The notes under the pieces: model-generated | Told to the model about the DNA's origin: nothing | The model's database searches: none | Seen by the model: the letters and a program-made list of their open reading frames with translations, nothing else | DNA from: Lachnospiraceae bacterium | Lineage (GTDB): Bacteria; Bacillota; Clostridia; Lachnospirales; Lachnospiraceae | Length of the DNA stretch: 49,697 bases | Reading direction: 5' to 3' | Assembly: GCA_017938285.1 (NCBI GenBank) | Contig: JAGBBW010000026.1 | Span: 1-49,697 of the forward strand | Made by a program: the position numbers and the translations under genes | Shown: in pieces, positions 1-8,600 of the stretch | Layout: each line of letters opens with the position of its first letter | Position numbering within the stretch: position 1 is the first letter of the stretch

Positions 1-59
1 AAACAAATGAAGAAAATGCCTTGTCAATTAAGGGAATTGTGGAACGCTTTTCATATTGA
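1..59 (+). CDS. C-terminal tail of an upstream gene (partial)
   Basis: Reading from base 3, an open frame runs from the left edge to TGA at 57-59 and ends with residues TNEENALSIKGIVERFSY. The peptide has a normal amino-acid composition. A strong hairpin terminator follows 38 bases later, as expected after a real gene end. Only 18 residues are visible, so no function can be given. The other open frame here (from ATG at 7) would read through that terminator and is less likely. Confidence 0.35.
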   Translation, partial: TNEENALSIKGIVERFSY

Positions 60-96
60 GAAAAGAAAATCTTATAAAACGAAAGCACTCGGAATT

Positions 97-143
97 CTGA
101 GAGGTTTGCCCCACAATATGGTGCAAACCTCTCAGTTATTTTT
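97..143 (+). terminator. Rho-independent terminator
   Basis: A perfect 13-bp inverted repeat (CTGAGAGGTTTGC at 97-109 and GCAAACCTCTCAG at 123-135) is followed by a T-rich run at 136-142. It closes the gene that enters from the left edge. Confidence 0.75.
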
Positions 144-233
144 GACGATGTCATTCCGGACGGAATCGAACTCTTTCACCTTGTACTCGCGACGCAAATG
201 TCGTAACTTTATTATGAATTTTCTGTAATACTA

Positions 234-262
234 TTGATAATTTCAAAAAAATGTAATATACT
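234..262 (+). promoter_or_regulatory. Sigma-A promoter of the AAA ATPase gene
   Basis: TTGATA (234-239) and TATACT (257-262) are separated by exactly 17 bp. Transcription would start near 269, about 40 bases before the ATPase start codon. Confidence 0.6.
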
Positions 263-309
263 ATATAAGAAAGTAGCAACGTAATCGTCGCAAGTACGAG
301 GTGAATGCA

Positions 310-1584
310 ATGGTTAAACGAGATTCCTATTTGAATCGTATGATTCATCATATGTGGAACGGTGAGGTCAAGGTAATTACCGGTATCCGCCGCTGCGGAA
401 AGTCGGTATTGCTGTTTGACTTGTTCTATGAGCATCTTCTTTCACAGGGAGTTCAGGAAGACCATATTATAAAAATCGAATTGGACCAGAGACGTTACTA
501 TAAGTTCAGAAATCCAATTACGCTTTGTGAATATGTCGAAGAACTTGTTTCCGGAAAGAAAGATGATAAATTCTATCTTTTCATTGATGAGGTCCAGCTT
601 ACCACAAAAGTTATCGATAAAGAAAATGGCGGCATCGAGGTTTCCATCTACGATATGCTGAATGAACTTAAGGCGTATAAGAATTTGGATGTATACGTTA
701 CAGGCAGTAATTCAAAGGGATTGTCAAAGGACATTGCCACTGAATTCCGTGGACGTGCGACACAGATTCATGTATTTCCTCTGTCCTTTGAGGAGTTCTA
801 TTCTCATGTAGGCGGTGATGAGCGAAAGGCACTGGATACCTATATGCTTTACGGCGGTATGCCACGTCTGCTGGCATTGACGGATGAGAAGGACAAAAAG
901 GAGTACCTTTCTTCTCTCTACAGCGAATTGTATGTAAAGGATATTGTAGAGCGAAATGATATCGAGCGCGAGGAAATTCTGAATGATATCTTGGATTTCC
1001 TTGCATCCCAAATCAGTTCTCTGACCAATCCTACGAATATTGCCAATGCACTGACTAGCATGAAGAACGAAAAGGTCAATTCCACTTTGGTTTCCAACTA
1101 TGTGCAGCACATCATCGATTCGTTCCTCATTTCGATGGCAAAGCGCTATGATGTGAAAGGAAAGACCTATTTCAAATATCCGAACAAATACTACTACACG
1201 GATATTGGACTTCGCAATGCAAGACTTAACTACCGTCAATATGACTCAGGTCACATTATGGAGAATATTATTTACAATGAACTTTTGCGTTGCGGTTATT
1301 CTGTCGATGTTGGCGTTGTGACTGACCGTACAGGAGGTGCTAATTTGCAGAAGGAAATTGACTTTGTTGTAAATGATGCAGATAAAAAAATATACATCCA
1401 GTCAGCATTTCAGATGGATACGGATAAAAAGGAATCCTCTGAACTTGCCTCGTTGATGTTGACAAAGGATTTTTTCAAAAAAATGATTGTTCGCATGGAT
1501 ATTCCTCACAATTTTTATGATGACAACGGAATTTTCCATTGCAATCTGATAGACCTGTTGCTTGGCCGTGTAGAGTTGTTTTAA
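310..1584 (+). CDS. AAA+ ATPase of the DUF4143 family
   Basis: This 424-residue cytoplasmic protein has a Walker A motif GIRRCGKS at residues 25-32 and a Walker B region LFIDEVQ with D93 and E94. The middle part carries the typical ...YMLYGGMPRL... stretch, and the C-terminal half is the DUF4143 nuclease-like region, including a QKEIDFVV motif. Family members are common, often scattered as single genes, and their function is unknown; toxin-like or DNA-related roles have been suggested but not shown. ATG 310 was preferred to GTG 301 because GAGGTG at 298-303 is then a well-placed ribosome site. It is monocistronic, with its own promoter and a terminator at 1621. It shows no link to the neighbouring nuclease gene beyond position. 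Confidence 0.85.
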   Translation: MVKRDSYLNRMIHHMWNGEVKVITGIRRCGKSVLLFDLFYEHLLSQGVQEDHIIKIELDQRRYYKFRNPITLCEYVEELVSGKKDDKFYLFIDEVQLTTKVIDKENGGIEVSIYDMLNELKAYKNLDVYVTGSNSKGLSKDIATEFRGRATQIHVFPLSFEEFYSHVGGDERKALDTYMLYGGMPRLLALTDEKDKKEYLSSLYSELYVKDIVERNDIEREEILNDILDFLASQISSLTNPTNIANALTSMKNEKVNSTLVSNYVQHIIDSFLISMAKRYDVKGKTYFKYPNKYYYTDIGLRNARLNYRQYDSGHIMENIIYNELLRCGYSVDVGVVTDRTGGANLQKEIDFVVNDADKKIYIQSAFQMDTDKKESSELASLMLTKDFFKKMIVRMDIPHNFYDDNGIFHCNLIDLLLGRVELF

Positions 1585-1620
1585 TCACTAAACCAAGCTG
1601 ATACTGTTAATACTATTTAG

Positions 1621-1650
1621 GAGCAGTCTTCCGGGGTTGCTCTTTTTTTT
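1621..1650 (+). terminator. Terminator after the ATPase gene
   Basis: A short hairpin, GAGCA (1621-1625) with TGCTC (1638-1642), is followed directly by eight T residues. The stem is short, but the T run is strong. Confidence 0.55.
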
Positions 1651-1660
1651 ATACCGTTTG

Positions 1661-1724
1661 GCACCGTCCACTGTATTCTTGCCACGTTTACGTCGCAACT
1701 TCCTGGTGGAATGGTGCTTTTTTT
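1661..1724 (+). terminator. Second terminator-like hairpin
   Basis: The arms GCACCGTCCAC (1661-1671) and GTGGAATGGTGC (1706-1717) pair with a single bulge and are followed by T7. The loop is long (34 bases). It may be a second-chance terminator or a remnant of another transcription unit lost between the two genes. Confidence 0.5.
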
Positions 1725-1756
1725 ATTCTTTTAATGCAGAAATAATTTGAATATTA

Positions 1757-1765
1757 TGTTATAAT
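1757..1765 (+). promoter_or_regulatory. Extended -10 promoter
   Basis: TG, one base, then TATAAT (1760-1765) forms a perfect extended -10 element 18 bases before the next start codon. No good -35 box lies 17 bp upstream. It probably drives the small gene at 1783 and the endonuclease gene behind it. Confidence 0.5.
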
Positions 1766-1782
1766 GTTTTTGAGGTGATAAA

Positions 1783-2100
1783 ATGGAAGTATCAAAGAAA
1801 GATTGGAAATTGTATAGAGAAAAGCTCCCAGAGTGGCAGGAAGCATATATGGAGAAACTGATAAAAAAATATGTGAAGTATTTACAAAGTGATAAACCAG
1901 CTTCTACAAAGTTTTGGGAGATGGAAAAACGTATTAAGCGTGATAAGAGAAATCCAGGAGTATTAATTGAAGTAAGTAAACAGGATATGCCTTTTGATTT
2001 GATTCGTCTGATTCATGAAGGGGTGATTACTGTGAATGATTTAGATGAATTTTCACAAGAGTTAAAAGAAATGGTGAGTTTTTTAATGGAGCGTAGCTGA
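1783..2100 (+). CDS. Small conserved hypothetical protein (105 aa)
   Basis: The start is supported by GAGGTG six bases upstream. The protein is charged, mostly helical and cytoplasmic: the N-terminal KDWKLYREKLPEWQEAYMEK helix is followed by a KFWEMEKRIKRDKRNPG segment and an acidic C-terminus. I know very similar short proteins from many Lachnospiraceae genomes, beside unrelated genes and without an assigned role; some are misnamed 'multidrug transporter' although no membrane segment is present. It lies 48 bp before the endonuclease gene in the same direction and may share its transcript. I see no helix-turn-helix that would make it a restriction control protein. Function unknown. Confidence 0.7.
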   Translation: MEVSKKDWKLYREKLPEWQEAYMEKLIKKYVKYLQSDKPASTKFWEMEKRIKRDKRNPGVLIEVSKQDMPFDLIRLIHEGVITVNDLDEFSQELKEMVSFLMERS

Positions 2101-2148
2101 CTGCAATGATAGAAATAACAGAAATAAGAATAAGAAAGGGGTACCCGG

Positions 2149-3963
2149 ATGGAAACCTTATGGAGCATGAGCACCACAATCCGTGAAGCAGAGCGTATTG
2201 TGGGATTTTTGAAAACAGCGGTGGAACTGGATGGAGAAGTCTGGAATTTTGATTCGCAGATTAAGTTTCAGACGCTGCTGATTAAAAACCGGCAGTATCT
2301 GAATAATCCGGATAATACCCAGTCCTTTCAGAAACTGTCGCCGGAGCAGGCAGAGTTATTAAAGGATAAGTCCATTGTTATGACATATGAGCAGGCAAAG
2401 GGGATTTTTGACGCAAAGCAGTATAAGGACCCGGACATGCGGGGGCGGCAGTCCATGTCGCCATTAGTGAAGCTTGGACTGGTGTACATTACCGACAGGG
2501 AAAAGAAAGTGGCTATAACGGATATTGGCTGGAAGCTGGCAAAGGATGAGATTGATTTTAATGATTTTATGAGGGAAGCTCTGCTGAAAATCCAGTACCC
2601 GAATCCGTATGATGAAGGGTTTCAGACCTGGAATACCAAACCGTTTATCAATACTCTGCGTCTGATTAAGCGGGTCAATGAGAAGTGTCATGAGTCAGGG
2701 CAGAAGGAGAAGGGAATTTCTACGCTGGAGTTTGGTATTTTTGCACTTTCCCTGAAATCCTATGAGCTGATTGACCGGACGGCGGAGGAAATTTTAAGTT
2801 TTCGGAACCGTTATGAGAGTTTTAAGGAGGAGAAGGCAAGGGATTCTTTTGTCAGTGATTACATAGGAAACTATCTGGCGGACTTTAAAAATCCTGAAAA
2901 AAATGTAAGGGAATATACCGACAACATGGTCCGGTATCTGCGGTTGACAAAATATATTTATATCCGGGGGAAATATGCCCACACCTATATAGATTTAGAG
3001 CCTAGACGAATGACAGAAATTAACGCCATTTTAGAGGCAGACAGTGGTCAGGCAGGGAGCTTTACCAAAGAAGAGTGGCGGGATTACATGGGTGTTTATG
3101 GCACGTATGAGCTGCCGTTCGAAACGGTGGAGAAGCTGACAAAGATTGCTTCGGATATTGGGCAGGAAATCAGGGAGCTGGAAACAGCATTGTCCATGGA
3201 AGAAACAGAGTCTGTCATTCCGGCAACCAAGGAAGCGTTAAAAGCAGTGATTGAGGAGCGGCGTTCGTACCGTACCAGGCTGCAGAACCTGAAAATCAAG
3301 GCGGATTATCACAGGGATACACAGAAGATTGACGATGCCATTGGGGCACTCCGGGATATCCGTACCCACAATAAAGCAAATCTGGCGAAAAAGTATTCCA
3401 TCGAACTGGAAAAATGGTCCAATGTGGCGCTGAACATTATAAACGACTGCAAGGAAATTAAGCCGAATGCACCGGTAGGTGATGACAACGAGCCGATTTA
3501 CACGGCGCCAAGCGGTGTGGCGGATATTGAGTGCCGCTATGAGAATTTCGGAGCGATTTGCGAAGTTACCATGCTGACCAACCGGGACCAGTGGCATAAT
3601 GAGGGGCAGCCGGTCATGCGGCATCTGCGGGATTTTGAGAATGCCAATACCGGGCAGCCAAATTATTGTCTGTTTGTGGCACCATCCATTCATACGGACA
3701 CAGTGAATACATTTTATATGTCGGTGAAGTATGAGTATGAGGGCAGACCGCAGAAGATTATTCCGGTGACGATTGTGCAGCTGGAGGATTTGTTGAAAAC
3801 GGTGAAGACAGTGAAAGAACAGGGCAGAACATTCCGGCATACGGAGCTTATGCGGTTGTATGACCGGTGCTGTGAGGTGGCTGCGGTGGCAAATTCTACC
3901 TGCTGGCTGGAACATATTGCGAATACACTGAATGACTGGCGGGCAGAACTGGCAGCGTTATAG
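2149..3963 (+). CDS. AlwI-family (FokI-like) type II restriction endonuclease
   Basis: This 604-residue protein resembles the AlwI endonuclease family, which binds an asymmetric GATC-containing site and cuts a few bases outside it. The N-terminal two thirds hold winged-helix-like recognition segments (for example YTDNMVRYLRLTKYIYIRG and the IDLEPRR stretch), then a helical linker around residues 330-420. The C-terminal region has a PD-(D/E)xK-like core, with D459 in VADIEC and E472 in CEVT; the last position is Thr474 instead of Lys, as I recall for this family. The ATG at 2149 has AAAGGGG upstream. No methyltransferase gene adjoins it in the visible sequence, which is unusual for a restriction enzyme. 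Fold and family are fairly secure; the recognition sequence is inferred. Confidence 0.7.
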   Translation: METLWSMSTTIREAERIVGFLKTAVELDGEVWNFDSQIKFQTLLIKNRQYLNNPDNTQSFQKLSPEQAELLKDKSIVMTYEQAKGIFDAKQYKDPDMRGRQSMSPLVKLGLVYITDREKKVAITDIGWKLAKDEIDFNDFMREALLKIQYPNPYDEGFQTWNTKPFINTLRLIKRVNEKCHESGQKEKGISTLEFGIFALSLKSYELIDRTAEEILSFRNRYESFKEEKARDSFVSDYIGNYLADFKNPEKNVREYTDNMVRYLRLTKYIYIRGKYAHTYIDLEPRRMTEINAILEADSGQAGSFTKEEWRDYMGVYGTYELPFETVEKLTKIASDIGQEIRELETALSMEETESVIPATKEALKAVIEERRSYRTRLQNLKIKADYHRDTQKIDDAIGALRDIRTHNKANLAKKYSIELEKWSNVALNIINDCKEIKPNAPVGDDNEPIYTAPSGVADIECRYENFGAICEVTMLTNRDQWHNEGQPVMRHLRDFENANTGQPNYCLFVAPSIHTDTVNTFYMSVKYEYEGRPQKIIPVTIVQLEDLLKTVKTVKEQGRTFRHTELMRLYDRCCEVAAVANSTCWLEHIANTLNDWRAELAAL

Positions 3964-4005
3964 TCAGGGCAGATACAGAAGAAAAGTGACAGGAGAGCAG
4001 AAAAT

Positions 4006-5571
4006 ATGAAAAAAGTAGTACGGTTTTTTTTATTTACCATTTGTTCCGGAATTCTGTGGTCCGGCTGTGGAATGGGAGGAAAAGAGGGGACTGTGATACA
4101 GGAACAGACACAAAACACAGCCGGAGGAAAGGCCGGCGTATACCATGTCGGTACGGATGTTCTTCCTTATACCGAGGAATCGCTCTATCAACAGTTATTT
4201 GATATCAGGAACAAAGTGGAGATTGCACTGGATATTTCCGCTGGGGAACTTCAAAAACTGCAGGAGGATTATGAAAATTACGACGGGCGTGGCTCCAAGT
4301 CGCCGGTTTACCGGAAAGCTTCGATAAGAATTACTATTACAACAGAACAGGATACGTGTACTTATATTCTGGATAATATCGGAGTCCGTATGAAAGGAAA
4401 TACTTCCCGGACTGATTTTTACAGCGAAGAAAAGGGACAGTACAATCTGATTCATTTTAAGGTGGATTTTGGGGGGCAGACGTTTGCTACACTGGAAAAG
4501 CTGGAGCTTCGCTGGAACAAGAATGATGACAGTACCTATATCAGAGAGTACTATGCTTATGAAATGTACCGGGATATGGGAGTGCTGGCACCTCATATCA
4601 ATCTTGCAGTAATGGAAGTGGCGGGTGTGCATCAGGGAGTCTTTACGATAGGAGAGCCGGTGGACAAACAGTTCATGGAAAAGTATGTGGCAGAAGCAGA
4701 CCAGGGTGGTGATTTGTATAAGTGCAACTGGGCCAACGGAACCGGTGCAAACCTGACATCTGTATGCAGTGTCGGCGTGGAAGATGAGGAAACAGGAGCG
4801 TTTTATAATTACGATTTAAAGACTAACAAGAAGAAGTCTGCCCATGAACAGATGTACCATCTGCTTGAGGTTCTGAATAAGCCGGAGGTGACAAAAGAAG
4901 AAATTGCGGCAGTTGTGGATATGGAGAACTTTCTGGCGTTTGAGGCAGTAACATATTTCACGGGAAATCCGGATGATATCCGCAATGATTACAACAATTA
5001 TTATATTTACTTTTTGAAGAGCTCAGGGAAAGCAGTATTGATTCCGTATGATGCAGACCGGGTTTTTGGTCTGACAAAAGACTGGAATCCATTGGGGGAC
5101 GCCATGACAGGTGTCAGTCCATTCAGTACCAAAGCAGAAAGCATGGGCATTCTGCAGGAAAATCCACTTTATATTCATACGGTGAATGAAGGTGGGTATT
5201 ATGTGGAGGAGTTTAAGAAGGTACTGGAAAAGGCAGCAGATAGTCAGTGGCTGACAATAGAGCAGTTTCATAAGGTGTATGAAACGGTCTTTCAGCATTA
5301 TTCCGGGGAAACCAAAACAGAAAAAGTATATGAAAATGCGGTGGCACATAATTTTTTGATGGACCTGGAACGGTCAGATGGACTGGATAGTACGGAAGGG
5401 AATGCATCGTTTGCGGAGTATCTGGAGGCGAAGATGGAAATTTACCGGAAATTTGCCAATATGTTGAAGAAAAGTGTCAAATATGTTATAATAAAAAATA
5501 GGGAGTGCGAAAAAAAGGACGTACAAACCGCCCTATGTATCGCTGTAGGGAAGGGAAAACAGCGTATCTAA
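4006..5571 (+). CDS. CotH-like kinase family lipoprotein
   Basis: The N-terminus is a lipoprotein signal (MKKVVRFFLF... with lipobox SGC, Cys21), so the 521-residue protein is probably anchored on the outer face of the membrane. The body matches the CotH kinase fold: VRMKGNTSR (around residue 127), LELRWNKND, a GDLYK stretch, and the metal/catalytic segment IPYDADRVFG (residues 346-355). CotH proteins are atypical kinases first described as phosphorylating spore-coat proteins; many homologues occur in non-spore surface loci. The gene starts 42 bp after the endonuclease gene with an AGGAG site. The last 30 or so residues overlap the promoter of the next gene and look poorly constrained. The natural neighbour is the Thr/Ser/Pro-rich surface protein downstream, a possible substrate (inference). 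Confidence 0.8.
   Translation: MKKVVRFFLFTICSGILWSGCGMGGKEGTVIQEQTQNTAGGKAGVYHVGTDVLPYTEESLYQQLFDIRNKVEIALDISAGELQKLQEDYENYDGRGSKSPVYRKASIRITITTEQDTCTYILDNIGVRMKGNTSRTDFYSEEKGQYNLIHFKVDFGGQTFATLEKLELRWNKNDDSTYIREYYAYEMYRDMGVLAPHINLAVMEVAGVHQGVFTIGEPVDKQFMEKYVAEADQGGDLYKCNWANGTGANLTSVCSVGVEDEETGAFYNYDLKTNKKKSAHEQMYHLLEVLNKPEVTKEEIAAVVDMENFLAFEAVTYFTGNPDDIRNDYNNYYIYFLKSSGKAVLIPYDADRVFGLTKDWNPLGDAMTGVSPFSTKAESMGILQENPLYIHTVNEGGYYVEEFKKVLEKAADSQWLTIEQFHKVYETVFQHYSGETKTEKVYENAVAHNFLMDLERSDGLDSTEGNASFAEYLEAKMEIYRKFANMLKKSVKYVIIKNRECEKKDVQTALCIAVGKGKQRI
5464..5492 (+). promoter_or_regulatory. Promoter of the large surface protein, inside the cotH-like 3' end
   Basis: TTGAAG (5464-5469), a 17-bp spacer and TATAAT (5487-5492) with an extended TG form a near-consensus promoter lying in the coding sequence of the upstream gene. 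The leader of about 100 bases contains small hairpins (CCCTA...TAGGG and CGCTGT...ACAGCG). Confidence 0.65.
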
Positions 5572-5600
5572 GAAATTCACAAGGAAGGAGAAATAAATGT

Positions 5601-8600
5601 ATGAAAAACGTACGAGATTTATATCGGAAAATTGCTCTGCTGCTTAGCCTCATCCTGTTCGGAAGTGCCGTGCGCTTTTCCGGCAATCCGGTAGAGGCAG
5701 AAGCATCCACGCAGACCATGACGGCCTCGGGCGGTGCGCTTTCCATAGAAGGCTCTGATTTATCAGAACCGGATGCTGCACCGGCAGTCACACCAGTTGT
5801 GTCAGAGCAGGAGGAAACAGACCTTTCAGTCTGGGTGGAAGAATATTTTGACCTTGGAGATGTAGAAACTTCTGCTTTTCCGATGGGATTTTTCAGTCTT
5901 GCGGATGGAAAGGTAACATTGAACAGTGGCACGTCTGCTGACTGGATTAAGAGGTTGGATTTGACCGGTGATGCTGGTGTGATTCAGACATTTTACAACA
6001 CGTTAGTGGAAGCATCGGATAATGACGGTACAGAGGACTACCTGATTGAGGATCAGTATTTTGACGGAAATAATACCATTACTGTTGAGGAAGTAACAGG
6101 TAAATTAGAGGGTACATACAGTTCGAATGATGAATTAAAGGCTGCTGCGAGCGCTGTTGCTGTAACTGTTTTTGAAAGTTATGCAAAGTATATCCGGGCG
6201 GCGTATGATGCCTTTGACCGTGACCACCCGGAGGTGTTCTGGCTGGACGGAAGCACACAAAGTGGATATTCCTGCTCAGCTGCTGGAAACTCGGCAGATG
6301 GATACACATACACTGTTACGATTCAGTTCATTCTGCAGGATAGCAATAATGCAGTGGATATCCGTGCGACAGGCTACCAGAGCGAAACTGCCATTGACGC
6401 AGCCATTACCACAGTGAATACAAAGGTAAATGGGCTGGTATCTGCTGTTTCTGGTAAGACTGCAGTAGAGCAGCTTACGTATTTTAATGAGCAGCTGACC
6501 AAAAACAATGAATACAATACAAGCAGTGATCTGGACAATATTGCGCATGACTGCAGGGAATGTACGTCCGCACTGACAGGCAGCACAGGAACAGCAGGTC
6601 CAGTCTGTGAGGCTTATGCACGGGCATTCAAGGTACTTTGTGATAAGGCAGGAATTCCTTGTGTATTAGTGGATGGAAAGGCGAAAAATTCTGCGACTTC
6701 TGCTGGTGAAGCGCACATGTGGAACTATGTGCAGGTAGACGGTAAGTGGCTGGCCGTGGATGTCACATGGAATGACCCAAAAGTGAGTGGTGTTTCTGGT
6801 GCAGAATCTGGTTATGAAAATGAAGACTGGCTTTTAGTTTATGCCAATAGTGAAATATCTGACGGCATGACCTTTCTGGAATCCCATCCGGTAGCAAACC
6901 AGGTTTCCCAAAATGGCGTGGCGTTTACCAACGGACCGGAACTGGCAGAATATACAGCACCGGTTGTTACAGGAGAGGTGGCAACGGAAGCTGAATTTTT
7001 GGCTGCACTGGAAGATGAAAGCATTGATGTTATTACACTAACAACAGATATCTCTTTATCCTGGAGCAATTTAAAGGGTGATGATGCATTTATTATAAAG
7101 CGTCCGGTAACGATTACCGGAGGAAGCCTGGCAGTGCCGTATGCAGGTATCGTTTTAGGTGCGGATGTCACTTTTAAGAATATAGCCCTTAACTTTAGTA
7201 GTAGTGTGCGTAATGCCATTATTGCAAATGGTTACGCTTTGACGTTAGAGGATGTTTCTAGTGGCGGTGCGTTTGCAATCGATGTATTCTGCGGTGGAAT
7301 TTCAGATTATACTGGAAAGAATGCAGGGGAACTTCCAGTAGCAGGCAGCAACGGAAGTGTTATCATGAAGGGAACGAATACGGTCGGTACCAATATTTTT
7401 GCCGGAAGTCTTTCTGATGTAGGGTATGCGGATGAATCTGGAGCGGTATATCCAGATAAGGAAAATGAATTCGCAGGTAATGCTACCATTATATTAGAAA
7501 AGGATTTCAGTGGTGTTAGTAATATCTATGCCCATGGCGCAAGGGATGACCGTAGTGGAACAGGTGGTAATAACTGGCTTCCAAGTGATGAATTATATAA
7601 AGTAACAGGTGATGTCAAAATCTATTTAAATCAAAGAACTACGATTAATGTAGATGGTGCAACAGGTGGAACAAAAAATGCTGTATTTATTTATAGAGAT
7701 AATGGTACCGGAGATGTGTGCATACCAACATTAAATAATATAGATAGTATTGAATTATTATCATCTGATAATGGAAATATTGTACATCTCGCACCAGAGA
7801 CAACACAAACTAGTTTTCATACATTATCTGTTCCTGAAAATACAAGGTTGTCTTTTGTACATATGGGCAATGAAATTTCAGCATCTTCTTTGGAAGGTGG
7901 TGGAGAGCTTGTTTTAAAAGAACCATCGGAAACGTTTCAAAAATTAACTGTAGATACAGCAACTGGTACAACAAAAGTAGCTGTTGGAGGAGTAGATTAT
8001 ACTGGCACAGGCAGTACCGGAACTATTAAACCAGACCGTATCTGTATTATTGTTAAGGATGCCACATCGAAATATGAGTTTTCCTTACTGCCGGATTCTT
8101 CTAATCCGAATGTGACATTGAGGAACGATGGAAATGGTAACTGGGTAACGGTAGAAGGAGAAAGTTCGGTTTGTATTAGCGAAATTACAATAGAAGATGT
8201 GAACGTCGAAGAAGATAACGGGGGAGTAGAAATTCCTGTTGAAGTAATTTATACTACATCAGATGAATCAAATGCTTTAATGGATATTCCGGTTACGATA
8301 ACTGTGAATGGTAAAGAGGCTCCTTGGGATGAAGAGGAGGTATGTTATGTTACCGGCAGTACAGATTCCGATATTAAAATGTGGTTTGATTTCGGAAGTG
8401 TAGGAGAAATTCTATATGTTCTTAACTATAATGAAGAGATTTATTCGGTTGCGGCAGGAGCATACATAATTAACATTACTATTCCGGCGGAATATATGGA
8501 AGATGGACAGCAGGAGGTTGTTTCATTTACATTACGTGTTGGAACAGAGGCAAGTACACCAACGCCAACCCCGACGGCAACGGTAACGCCAACCCCGACG

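Noticed and set aside
7-228. 73-codon frame at the left edge
   Set aside because: It would read through a perfect 13-bp terminator, and the other frame ending at 59 fits better as a gene tail.
3238-3915. 225-codon minus-strand frame within the endonuclease gene
   Set aside because: No recognisable motif and no ribosome site; the plus-strand gene covers it entirely.
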